Shown: positions 27,705 to 35,320 of the stretch, in pieces
How positions within the stretch are numbered: the stretch's first letter is position 1
Layout: every line of letters starts with the position of its first letter
Assembly: GCF_052327305.1 (NCBI RefSeq)
Contig: NZ_CP182486.1
Span: 2,170,001-2,234,000 of the forward strand
From: Sphingobium sp052327305
GTDB lineage: Bacteria; Pseudomonadota; Alphaproteobacteria; Sphingomonadales; Sphingomonadaceae
Length of the DNA: 64,000 bases
Direction: 5' to 3'
Position numbers and translations under genes: made by a program
The notes under the pieces: generated by a model
Seen by the model: only the letters and a program-made list of their open reading frames with translations
The model's database searches: none
Told to the model about the DNA's origin: nothing

Positions 27705-28535
27705 TTAGAACGTATAGGCCAGCCCAAGCACGCCGATCCACTGGTCGCGGCTGCCCGCGATTGAAACGACCGGCGAATCCGCGAAATCATTGAGCAGGCG
27801 GCGGTAAGTGACGCCACCGGCGATCTTCCAGCCTTTGGTGAGGTCGCCGGTCAGCGAATATCCGCCGATCAACGAAGCGGTATAGTTCTTCCAGCCGCCA
27901 CGCGCGCGATATTGGGGCAGGCCGCTGGCGATGCTGCCTGCCGTATCGACGTCATAATAGGCCGCGGCATATTTGCGCTCGGCGCGTTCGCCCGACACCG
28001 AGACGGAGACAGCCGCCTTGGTCGATAGGGGCGTGAAATAGGCAATCGTTGGCTGAAGAATGCCACCGCGATGGGCGCCAGTGACGCCCTTGCGATAGCC
28101 GAGCGTGAAGCTCAGCGTATCATAATCGCTGGTGATGACGCCCCGGCGCCCGATGCCTGCATAGCCGCCCAGCTCCAGCGTGGCGGAGCGCCGGCCAAGC
28201 GCCCTGATGCGCGGATCATCGATCATGCTTGTGAAGCGGCGATTGAGATTGAGCGTCACGAGTGGGCCTGCTTGAACGATCCAGCCGGGGCCGGGATCGT
28301 CGGGAATGAGATCGACCGAAAGGCGATTGCCGGCCAAGATGAAGCCGACACCGCCGACCTGACCGATCGCGGCCGGTCCCGCGACGAGCCGATAGTCGTC
28401 AGACCCTTCGGAGTCCGGTCCATAGCTGGCTCCCAGGGCGACGGTCACGTTGTCTGACCCAGGCTGCTTCTCGGTTTGCTGCGCGACCGCAGGTGTGGCC
28501 GCCAGCAGAGCGGGCAGCAGAATAAAGGAGCGCAT
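27705..28535 (-). CDS. MipA/OmpV-family outer-membrane protein
   Basis: A 276-residue beta-barrel protein: signal peptide (cleavage after TPAVAQQ), alternating hydrophobic strands with aromatic ends, and the terminal motif LGLAYTF with C-terminal Phe, needed for BAM-dependent insertion. VALGASYGPDSEGSDDYRLVAGP near the N-terminus is typical of MipA/OmpV. It lies upstream of no gene it clearly serves; the thiC riboswitch begins 15 bases past its stop. Confidence 0.88.
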   Translation of the reverse strand: MRSFILLPALLAATPAVAQQTEKQPGSDNVTVALGASYGPDSEGSDDYRLVAGPAAIGQVGGVGFILAGNRLSVDLIPDDPGPGWIVQAGPLVTLNLNRRFTSMIDDPRIRALGRRSATLELGGYAGIGRRGVITSDYDTLSFTLGYRKGVTGAHRGGILQPTIAYFTPLSTKAAVSVSVSGERAERKYAAAYYDVDTAGSIASGLPQYRARGGWKNYTASLIGGYSLTGDLTKGWKIAGGVTYRRLLNDFADSPVVSIAGSRDQWIGVLGLAYTF

Positions 28536-28629
28536 CCGCGTCTCGTTCCCTGTTCAGTTGATTATGGGGGAGGAACGCGCGACTGCGCGCTTTGCTCCCG
28601 ATATTAAAGACGAGCCTTTGCGAAGACGG

Positions 28630-29616
28630 TCAGTGCGCACCGAGGCGCAGCTGAGCGCGTGCCAGACGCCGCATCATGCGCAGATCGGCAGGGGACAGGC
28701 GTAGCGCGGCCTCCACCCAGCCGTCGACGATGTCGCGCAGCTCTTCCAGCGTCATCGGATTGACCCGACGCCCGGCCTGAAAAATGCCGACGGTGCCGGC
28801 ATGGCGCGGCGCGGTCTGCGCGATATAGTCGCGCACGGCCTGCTCGCCTTCGCCCTGCTCCGCCAGCACGGTGACGAGCCCCATCTCGTACATTTCCTCG
28901 GCAGAAAACACCTTGCCGGAGAGGAGCATTTTCTCGGTCTGGGCGTGGCCGATACGGCGCGAGAGAATGGAATAGGCGCCCATGCCGGGAAACAGGCCGA
29001 ACAAAATCTCTGGAAGGCCGAAGCGGGCCTGCCGCTCCGCCACGATGACATCGAAGCACAACAGAGCCTCGAAGCCGCCGCCCAGCGCATCTCCCTGCGC
29101 CAGGCCAATGGAAATGACTGGCATGTGATTGGAGTGCCAGACCTTCTCGACGATTTCGACGCAGAGATGGCCATAGTGACGCAGCGTCGCGCGATCCTGC
29201 CGCTCGATGCAGTCGGCGAACATGTTGAGATCGCCGCCCAGATTGAAGATACCGGGGAAGCGGGAGCCGAGCACCATGAACTTAAGCGCCTCGGGCCGGG
29301 CGGAGAAATGCCGCTTAGCTTCGTCCTGCCAGCGCATCGTGTCACGCAGCAGACCCATATTATAATTTGGCCTGTCTTCCGGCGTGATGAACGCCCAGAG
29401 GCAGTTCAGCTCTTCCTCGAAATGGACGTTGATCTGGCCCAGATCGAACAGGCCGGTCTTGCCGGCGGGGTCAAAACCATGCGCGAGCTGGTTTTCCGGG
29501 TGATTGCCCAAAGAGCCGAAATTGACGACCACCCCAGCGGGATGCTCATTCATTTCCTGCGCGATAGTGAGCGAGCCGAGAGGTTCATCCACCCGCTCGA
29601 ACGCATTTCCGTCCAT
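28630..29616 (-). CDS. RpfF-like crotonase (putative DSF-type fatty-acid signal synthase)
   Basis: A 328-residue enoyl-CoA hydratase-superfamily protein. It has the RpfF-specific context rather than that of degradative crotonases: GGD at 127-129, QGDALGGGFEALLC with Glu183, and FGLPEILFGLFPGMGA with Glu203. These two glutamates are 20 residues apart, as the catalytic pair Glu141/Glu161 of Xanthomonas RpfF is. RpfF makes diffusible signal factor from acyl-ACP. No rpfC/rpfG two-component genes adjoin it, so signalling is inferred, not shown. Confidence 0.8.
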   Translation of the reverse strand: MDGNAFERVDEPLGSLTIAQEMNEHPAGVVVNFGSLGNHPENQLAHGFDPAGKTGLFDLGQINVHFEEELNCLWAFITPEDRPNYNMGLLRDTMRWQDEAKRHFSARPEALKFMVLGSRFPGIFNLGGDLNMFADCIERQDRATLRHYGHLCVEIVEKVWHSNHMPVISIGLAQGDALGGGFEALLCFDVIVAERQARFGLPEILFGLFPGMGAYSILSRRIGHAQTEKMLLSGKVFSAEEMYEMGLVTVLAEQGEGEQAVRDYIAQTAPRHAGTVGIFQAGRRVNPMTLEELRDIVDGWVEAALRLSPADLRMMRRLARAQLRLGAH

Positions 29617-29641
29617 GTGCGACCCCCGAGCGAATAGTTAA

Positions 29642-29700
29642 TCTCTTTTTTATTGTTAATATGATGACTTAGTTCCCTGCAGTTGCAAACAAAAAAGAGA
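29642..29700. repeat. 10-bp inverted repeat upstream of the RpfF-like gene
   Basis: TCTCTTTTTT (29642-29651) and AAAAAAGAGA (29691-29700) form a perfect inverted repeat with a 39-bp spacer that is strongly AT-rich. It lies within the RpfF-like gene's promoter region, about 26 bp from the start, and may be a promoter element, an operator or a weak terminator. No further assignment is possible. Confidence 0.35.
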
Positions 29701-29841
29701 AATATAGATGGTTAACAGTGCTCCGGCGCTTTTCCGTATATCGGGACGAAGCGTTGAGCCGAGGCGGAAAACTGCGGTAAACCGAGCGCGCGCCTTATCT
29801 GTGTAAGGGCTGTGTTAACCTCCCTTCGCCATGAGGGGTGG

Positions 29842-30024
29842 GTGACCCAGCATCGTTCCCCCTATTCGAAACGCGTGACCTTCGCGATCCAGCTCGCCGA
29901 CGGCACCTTGTTGCCCGTGGAAATGGAAGCCGAATCAACACGCTTCGTGGGGCGCTTTAGCCGGCTCGCTGCCTTCGGGCCGCTGGGCGCGCCAATCAGC
30001 GCGCATATCGTCGCGCGGAGCTGA
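29842..30024 (+). CDS. Small hypothetical protein (60 residues)
   Basis: A short protein from a GTG preceded by GAGGGGTGG: basic, then strands with VTFAIQLADGTLLPVEME, which resembles the first half of a small beta-barrel such as PilZ, but too short to be sure. The longer GTG start at 29812 adds ten residues. It lies upstream of tgt with its own potential ribosome-binding site. Function unknown; translation is not certain. Confidence 0.45.
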   Translation: MTQHRSPYSKRVTFAIQLADGTLLPVEMEAESTRFVGRFSRLAAFGPLGAPISAHIVARS

Positions 30025-30096
30025 TTTCCGCTTCAGGTACGCGAGGGATAAGAGAAGCCTGCTTCCCTTCGCCCGCGGCCACGTTATGGCGAGGCC

Positions 30097-31269
30097 ATGG
30101 CTTCCACTTCGACAGAACGCGTCCCCACCGACCCTAATAGCGCCCGTTTTGAGTTTTCGGTCAGCGCGCGCGACGGCAAGGCCCGCAGCGGCGCCATCAA
30201 CATGCGGCGTGGCACGATCCGGACCCCGGCGTTCATGCCGGTGGGCACCGCCGGTACGGTGAAGGCCATGCGGCCTGCCGAGGTGCGGGCCAGCGGCGCC
30301 GACATCATTCTCGGCAATACCTATCACCTCATGCTGCGGCCGGGCGCCGAACGCGTCGCGGACCTAGGCGGACTGCACGCCTTTTCCGCATGGGAGCGGC
30401 CAATCCTTACCGATAGCGGCGGCTATCAGGTGATGAGCCTCTCCAAACTGGCCAAGGTGAGCGAAGACGGGGTGTCCTTCGCCAGCCATCTCGATGGATC
30501 GCGGCATATGTTGAGCCCCGAGCGCTCCATGGAAATCCAGCGCCTGCTGGGGAGCGATATCGTGATGTGCTTCGACGAACTGGTGCCGACGACGACGACG
30601 CGCGACGCGCAGGCCAAGGCAATGGAGCGCTCCATGCGCTGGGCGGCACGGTCCCGCGCCGGGTTCGACGCGGGCGAGGATCATGCTGCCCGCTCGGCAC
30701 TGTTCGGCATACAACAGGGCGCGCTCGATGAAGAACTGCGCCGGCAATCCTCAGAGGCGCTCATCGACATCGGTTTCGATGGCCATGCCGTGGGTGGCCT
30801 AGCCGTGGGCGAGGGGCAGGAGGCGATGTTCGGCTGCCTCGACCATTGCGTCGATCCGCTGCCTGCGGACAAGCCGCGTTACCTCATGGGGGTGGGCAAA
30901 CCGGACGATATCGTGGGCGCGGTGGAGCGCGGCATCGACATGTTCGATTGCGTACTGCCCACGCGCTCCGGGCGAAATGGTCAGGCCTTCACCTGGACCG
31001 GGCCGCTCAACATCCGCAATGCACGGTTCGCGCAGGATCGCGAGCCCCTCGACGCGCGGTGCACCTGCCCGGTGTGCGGAACATGGGAGCGGGCCTATCT
31101 TCATCATCTGGTGAAAGCCGGCGAGATGCTGGGCGCGATGCTGATGACGCAGCACAACCTCCATTTCTACCAGCAGCTGATGGCCGGGCTTCGCGGGGCG
31201 ATCGAGGACGGCCGGCTGACTGCCTTCGCGAACGACTTCCGTCGGGATTATGCCTCCCGCGCATTCTAG
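30097..31269 (+). CDS. tgt: tRNA-guanine transglycosylase (queuosine)
   Basis: Exchanges G34 for preQ1 in tRNAs with GUN anticodons. 390 residues; the barrel fold and all key residues are visible. These are the active-site Asp106 in LTDSGGYQVMS, the nucleophile Asp284 in MFDCVLPTRSGR, and the zinc site CTCPVC with its later His in AYLHHL. The Zymomonas enzyme (same order) is the structural model. Its TAG stop forms the first three bases of a 20-bp inverted repeat (31267-31286). Confidence 0.97.
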   Translation: MASTSTERVPTDPNSARFEFSVSARDGKARSGAINMRRGTIRTPAFMPVGTAGTVKAMRPAEVRASGADIILGNTYHLMLRPGAERVADLGGLHAFSAWERPILTDSGGYQVMSLSKLAKVSEDGVSFASHLDGSRHMLSPERSMEIQRLLGSDIVMCFDELVPTTTTRDAQAKAMERSMRWAARSRAGFDAGEDHAARSALFGIQQGALDEELRRQSSEALIDIGFDGHAVGGLAVGEGQEAMFGCLDHCVDPLPADKPRYLMGVGKPDDIVGAVERGIDMFDCVLPTRSGRNGQAFTWTGPLNIRNARFAQDREPLDARCTCPVCGTWERAYLHHLVKAGEMLGAMLMTQHNLHFYQQLMAGLRGAIEDGRLTAFANDFRRDYASRAF

Positions 31270-31412
31270 GGCCGATCGACATTCAGCTCTGACGGTCTGC
31301 AAATAGCGCATTTCCGCGCTTCCGGTGCTCACGTACCTTAAGTACGCTGCGCGCCGGATCACGGAAATCCACGATTTTCGCCACGCCATCATCTGAATGT
31401 CGATCGGCCCTA
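31267..31412. mobile_element. 146-bp palindromic (MITE/REP-like) element after tgt
   Basis: The ends are a perfect 20-bp inverted repeat (31267-31286 and 31393-31412, starting TAGGGCCGATCGACATTCAG). The interior is a long imperfect palindrome with GTAC-CTTA-AGTAC at its centre. It separates tgt from the oppositely oriented phyP-like gene, and a diverged copy of one end (19 of 21 bases) lies at 41552-41572. There is no transposase ORF, so if mobile it would be non-autonomous. Confidence 0.7.
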
Positions 31413-31445
31413 GCGCGTTGCACCCCCCCCTGGTCCAGCGGAGAA

Positions 31446-33050
31446 TCAGGCGATCGTCGGCACCATGATCGCGTAGCGGCCGACTTCGCCGTCCCAGACC
31501 AGTTCGCTGCGTAGCTGGCGGGAGAGGCCGCGAAGCACGCGTTCAAAGCCCTCACGCGACAGCACATCAAGCTCTGGGGATGCGCGCAGGGCAAGGGACT
31601 GGACGGAGAGCATGGCTTTCGCCGACTCCGCACCGCTTTCGACACGCCGGAGCGCCAGGCTGATGACGGCGTTGGCATCCACCCGGATGGCAAGCTCCAC
31701 CAGCTCCGTGACGATGAAGGCGACCGGCATGGCCACGTCCTGATCCAGCATCAACTGATCGCAGTCCACGCGCAGCGCGAAGCCGCTGCCGATATCCGCT
31801 CCGCCACCCCGCAGGCTGGAGGCCAGCTCGCTCAGCAGGGCGGCGCCGTTGATCCCTTCATTATGCTCGATCTCCGCGAAGTGATTGCGGTGGACGACAG
31901 CGAGCGCGTCCACGCGGCGCTGGATCGAGGCGTAAGCCTGCGCCGCATCAGTGCTTTTCGCCGCGCGGCTGTGCAGACTGACCAGGCTGGTGATGATCTG
32001 GAGGTTGTTCTTGACGCGATGATGAACCTCGCGGGTCAGGCGCCGTTGACGGTCCAGACTCTCCACCATCTGCTGCTCGTGCGTCGAGACGTCCTGCGCC
32101 ATTTCGCGGAAGGTCTCGCCCAGCACGTTAATCTCTTCGAACACCGGGCTCGGACGGCGGATCGGCTCGGGATCGTCGCCGGGGCGGTATGTCGCCACGG
32201 CCCGCTGCATCGCGACCAACGGCCGCACCAGCAAGCGGTGAACGCTGTACCAGGCGATCGCGGCAGTGAGGAGCCACAGGATGACCGGCAGCATCAGGAA
32301 GAGCATTGCCACGAGTGACGTGGGCGGCCGCAGGACGCTTTCGTCCATGCGGAGCCCCAGATCCATGGACGCGGTCGCTGCGACAACGTCATCGGCATTG
32401 CGCTCGGTCTTTGCGCCCAGCACGAACAGCGGATCGCTTCCCGCGTTGAGAACGATGCGCCGCTCCCTCAAATTGTCTCCGGGGGCACCAATGATCTGCG
32501 CGATTGCCTCCCGTGAATAGACCCCGACGGCATGAAGGCTGTCATCGCCCTTGGAAGTCTGGATCAGGAGGTGCTGGCGCGGGGCATCGATCGCGGCGCC
32601 CTGTGCTTTCAGCTGCTGGCTGAGGAAAATCGTCCCGGCGTTCTGGCCGGCACTAGTGCACAGGCGCTTGCCCGTGGAATCGAAAACGGCGAAGTCGATT
32701 GGCCCGGTATCGCGGTCGGACAATACTCTGGCCGCTCGCCGGCAGTTGCTGATGCCGGCATTTCCAAGCGTATCGACGAGGAAAAGCAGCGTGCGGCGGT
32801 CTTCCGCAATGGTGCGGCTCAGTTTGTTGACGCGCTGCTCGACGGAAAGCTGAAGCCGGGCGACGCGCTCCTGCTCCATCGTCCTTACTGCCTGCAACAC
32901 GCCGAGCACGGCCACAGCGCCCAGCGGCAGGAATGCGATGAAGAAGAGAAGGAAAATCTTGGAAGCGGACCCGGTTCTGATTCCGAAACCCAAAAGGTCC
33001 GTGCGGCGGCGGATCAATCGACGACCGCGCGCTTGGTTTTCAACGCTCAC
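31446..33050 (-). CDS. phyP: PhyP-like membrane histidine kinase with degenerate ATPase domain
   Basis: A 534-residue protein. Two membrane helices (about 31-54 and 246-270) flank a periplasmic sensor domain; a HAMP-like segment follows, then the HisKA_2 dimerisation domain REVHHRVKNNLQIITSL (H343/H344). The ATPase region is unusual: the N-box reads VTELVELAIR, without the Asn-rich NEL..NA form, and no DxGxG G1 box is evident. That pattern suits a phosphatase-type regulator of PhyR, as PhyP in Sphingomonas. It starts four bases after the nepR stop. Confidence 0.82.
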   Translation of the reverse strand: MSVENQARGRRLIRRRTDLLGFGIRTGSASKIFLLFFIAFLPLGAVAVLGVLQAVRTMEQERVARLQLSVEQRVNKLSRTIAEDRRTLLFLVDTLGNAGISNCRRAARVLSDRDTGPIDFAVFDSTGKRLCTSAGQNAGTIFLSQQLKAQGAAIDAPRQHLLIQTSKGDDSLHAVGVYSREAIAQIIGAPGDNLRERRIVLNAGSDPLFVLGAKTERNADDVVAATASMDLGLRMDESVLRPPTSLVAMLFLMLPVILWLLTAAIAWYSVHRLLVRPLVAMQRAVATYRPGDDPEPIRRPSPVFEEINVLGETFREMAQDVSTHEQQMVESLDRQRRLTREVHHRVKNNLQIITSLVSLHSRAAKSTDAAQAYASIQRRVDALAVVHRNHFAEIEHNEGINGAALLSELASSLRGGGADIGSGFALRVDCDQLMLDQDVAMPVAFIVTELVELAIRVDANAVISLALRRVESGAESAKAMLSVQSLALRASPELDVLSREGFERVLRGLSRQLRSELVWDGEVGRYAIMVPTIA

Positions 33051-33053
33051 TTG

Positions 33054-33224
33054 TCAGTCCAGACGGTTGAGCAAATCCATCAACTCGTCTGGAACGCCCT
33101 CACTGACGGTCTGTTGATAAGCCGAGCGCAAAACCTGTCCCACGTTCATGTCCTTGGTCTTGTCACCGCGCGGGCTACGCGCCTTGACCCTGGAGTCTTT
33201 CCCAGCCTTGATTTTTTCCGTCAC
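33054..33224 (-). CDS. nepR: Anti-sigma factor NepR (short, GTG start)
   Basis: A 56-residue protein, GTG start at 33224 and stop at 33054-33056, directly before the PhyP-like gene. The C-terminal core VGQVLRSAYQQTVSEGVPDE then LMDLLNRLD matches NepR, which holds EcfG inactive until phosphorylated PhyR displaces it. An in-frame TAG right before the GTG rules out a longer start. The short length means it is easily missed by ORF callers with a 60-residue cutoff. Confidence 0.88.
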   Translation of the reverse strand: MTEKIKAGKDSRVKARSPRGDKTKDMNVGQVLRSAYQQTVSEGVPDELMDLLNRLD

Positions 33225-33378
33225 CTATCGACCGCCCAGTCTTCTGCTGCCCCGCCAGACGCCGAGCTTCGACGCCATCTCATGAACGACGCACCTCCCG
33301 GCCAGGCTTAAGCACGTCGTAATGTTCACTTATTACCATCCGGCCGAGTATGAATGCGACAAGTTTCGCGCCATGTGA

Positions 33379-33403
33379 AACAAATTCGCCTGTCGTTTGT
33401 TCC
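33379..33403 (-). promoter_or_regulatory. Candidate EcfG-type promoter for nepR-phyP (one mismatch)
   Basis: On the minus strand GGAAC (33399-33403) is followed after 16 bases by TGTT (33379-33382), against the EcfG consensus GGAAC-N16/17-CGTT. Its downstream gene would be nepR, about 155 bp away. The single -10 mismatch and long leader keep confidence modest. Confidence 0.4.
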
Positions 33404-33499
33404 ATAAAATTGCGGGAGGCTGGGGCCAACTTGTCGCATCGGCGGCAATGTGGCACGAGTTGCGAGCATCCCGCCGCCAAATTTAGGGAGTTTGCTCGA

Positions 33500-34294
33500 A
33501 TGGGTCTGGGTTCAACGCTTCAACCGCACTTGCCGTTTCTGCGTCGCTATGCGCGTGCGCTGACGGGTAGTCAGGGCGCGGGCGATGCCTATGTGCGCGC
33601 AACGCTGGAAGCGATCGTCGCTGCCCCCGATGAATTCCCCAAAGACGTTGCCCCGCGCCTGGGTCTTTACGGGATTTTCCAGCGCATATGGTCGACCTCG
33701 ACGGAAGAGGACGCGCGCGACCTCTCGGCGGGAGACGGGCTGGAAGCGATCGCCAGTGCGCGGTTGGCGCGGATCACGCCCGTGTCCCGGCAGGCGCTGC
33801 TGCTCGCGGCGATGGAAGGCTTTTCGACGACAGACACGGCCTATCTTCTGAATCTGGAAGAGGATGAGGTCGACGGCCTTGTCGATGAAGCGCTGGCCGA
33901 GATCGAGGCGCAGACCCGCACGGATGTGCTCATCATTGAGGATGAGCCGATCATCGCCATGGATATCGAGACGATCGTGCGCGATCTGGGTCATGACGTG
34001 ACTGCTATCGCCGTGACACGCGACGAAGCCGTGAAGGAAGCCCGCGCGCATCGCCCCGGGCTGGTGCTGGCGGACATTCAGCTGGCCGATAATTCGAGCG
34101 GTATCGACGCCGTGAAGGACATTCTGGCCGATTTCGACGTACCGGTGATCTTCATCACGGCCTTCCCGGAGCGGCTCCTCACTGGCGACCGCCCGGAGCC
34201 GGCATTCCTCATCACCAAGCCTTTCCAGCGCGCAACAGTGAAGGCGGCCATATCTCAGGCGCTGTTTTTCAACAGCGCCACGGCTTCGGCCTGA
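33500..34294 (+). CDS. phyR: Stress response regulator PhyR
   Basis: A 264-residue anti-anti-sigma switch. Residues 1-135 form a sigma-like domain (LRRYARALTGSQGAGDAYVRATLE; region-4-like DTAYLLNLEEDEV) and residues 140-262 a receiver domain with acidic pair E147/D148, phospho-acceptor D192 in LADIQLADNSS, T220 and K240 in ITKPF. When phosphorylated it binds NepR and frees EcfG. Start 33500 has AGGGAG ten bases upstream. It diverges from nepR-phyP. Confidence 0.95.
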   Translation: MGLGSTLQPHLPFLRRYARALTGSQGAGDAYVRATLEAIVAAPDEFPKDVAPRLGLYGIFQRIWSTSTEEDARDLSAGDGLEAIASARLARITPVSRQALLLAAMEGFSTTDTAYLLNLEEDEVDGLVDEALAEIEAQTRTDVLIIEDEPIIAMDIETIVRDLGHDVTAIAVTRDEAVKEARAHRPGLVLADIQLADNSSGIDAVKDILADFDVPVIFITAFPERLLTGDRPEPAFLITKPFQRATVKAAISQALFFNSATASA

Positions 34295-34309
34295 CGCGCA
34301 CATATAATC

Positions 34310-34334
34310 GGAACGCTTCCGTCAGAAGTGCGTT
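34310..34334 (+). promoter_or_regulatory. EcfG-dependent promoter of ecfG (consensus match)
   Basis: GGAAC (34310-34314), sixteen bases, then CGTT (34331-34334): an exact match to the alphaproteobacterial EcfG consensus GGAAC-N16/17-CGTT. It lies 22-31 bp before the ecfG starts, so it likely drives autoregulation of the sigma factor. Confidence 0.85.
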
Positions 34335-34355
34335 TTTGCACGATGACGGGAGCGT

Positions 34356-35051
34356 GTGACAGGGATGGATTTAAGCTTGGCTGCTGACGACAATGCCGTC
34401 GACCGGGACGAAGAGTCCGGCGCGCTGACGGGCGCAGGTGAGCCTGCCACGCCGCTTTCAGACAAAGACTTCAAGGCCGCGCTTGGCGCGATCATCCCTC
34501 ATCTGCGTGCGTTCGCGCGGTCCCTCTCCGGCAATCGCGATACGGCGGACGATCTCGTCCAGGAAACGCTGATGAAGGCATGGGCGGCGCGCAGTCGGTT
34601 CATTGCCGGCACCAATATGCGTGCCTGGACCTTCATCATCCTGCGCAACTATTACCTATCCCAGCTTCGCCGGAACCGCTTCCGGGGCGAATGGGACGAA
34701 TTGGTGGCGGATCGCATCCTCGCGGCGCCAGCCGGACAGGACAAGCAGATCGAGCTGACGGATGTGTCGCGCGGTCTCCAGCAACTGCCCGCAGCCCAGC
34801 GTGAAGCGCTGATTCTGGTTGGGGCAGGAGGCTTTGCCTATGAAGAGGCGGCGGATATCTGCGGTGTGGCCGTCGGCACGATAAAAAGCCGGGTCGCGAG
34901 AGGGCGCGTGGCGCTCGACGAGATTTTATCCTCGGGCGCGTTACCGGCCCGCTCCACCGAACCCGCTCGCGAGAGCGGCGCACTCGATACGATCATGGAT
35001 GAAGTGAACCGTCTGAGCGACGGTCATGAGGCGACCGACGAAGACGAGTGA
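34356..35051 (+). CDS. ecfG: General stress sigma factor EcfG
   Basis: An ECF15-type sigma factor of 231 residues (228 from the ATG at 34365). Region 2 includes ADDLVQETLMKAWAARSRF and NYYLSQLRRNRFRGEW; region 4 includes AREALILVGAGGFAYEEAADICG, VGTIKSRVARGRVALDEIL. NepR holds it until stress releases it. A GTG at 34356 (preceded by GGGAG) is the longest start; the ATG at 34365 is preceded by AGGG. Followed tail to tail by a NepR-like gene with three bases between stops. Confidence 0.94.
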   Translation: MTGMDLSLAADDNAVDRDEESGALTGAGEPATPLSDKDFKAALGAIIPHLRAFARSLSGNRDTADDLVQETLMKAWAARSRFIAGTNMRAWTFIILRNYYLSQLRRNRFRGEWDELVADRILAAPAGQDKQIELTDVSRGLQQLPAAQREALILVGAGGFAYEEAADICGVAVGTIKSRVARGRVALDEILSSGALPARSTEPARESGALDTIMDEVNRLSDGHEATDEDE

Positions 35052-35054
35052 TCT

Positions 35055-35237
35055 TCAGTCTAGGCGATCAAGTAACTGCTTGAAATCGTCGGGAATATTG
35101 TCCGACCCATTTGTAGAAAAACTGCGACGAAGCGCGCTGCCAACGCCGTCATGGCGGGCAGGGCGAGGAACATCGGTAAAGCCGCTCATATCAGCTGTCC
35201 GCTTGCCTCCCTGGTTATGATTGTCCATCGTCGTCAT
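35055..35237 (-). CDS. Second NepR-like anti-sigma factor
   Basis: A 60-residue protein (or 57 from the ATG at 35228). Its C-terminus VGSALRRSFSTNGSDNIPDD then FKQLLDRLD parallels the NepR core (VGQVLRSAYQQ...VPDE...LLNRLD), with an insertion-like polar stretch. The N-terminal half is variable. It converges on ecfG, leaving only three bases between the stops. NepR paralogues in the same genome are known in alphaproteobacteria. Whether this one binds EcfG, PhyR or another partner cannot be told from sequence. Confidence 0.75.
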   Translation of the reverse strand: MTTMDNHNQGGKRTADMSGFTDVPRPARHDGVGSALRRSFSTNGSDNIPDDFKQLLDRLD

Positions 35238-35320
35238 AACTGTGATAACTGCGCGCGAACCGAAAGTTTCCGGCAAATAAGTCACAGTTTTGTACGGTTC
35301 GTCGCAAAGTTTGTCCCGTA

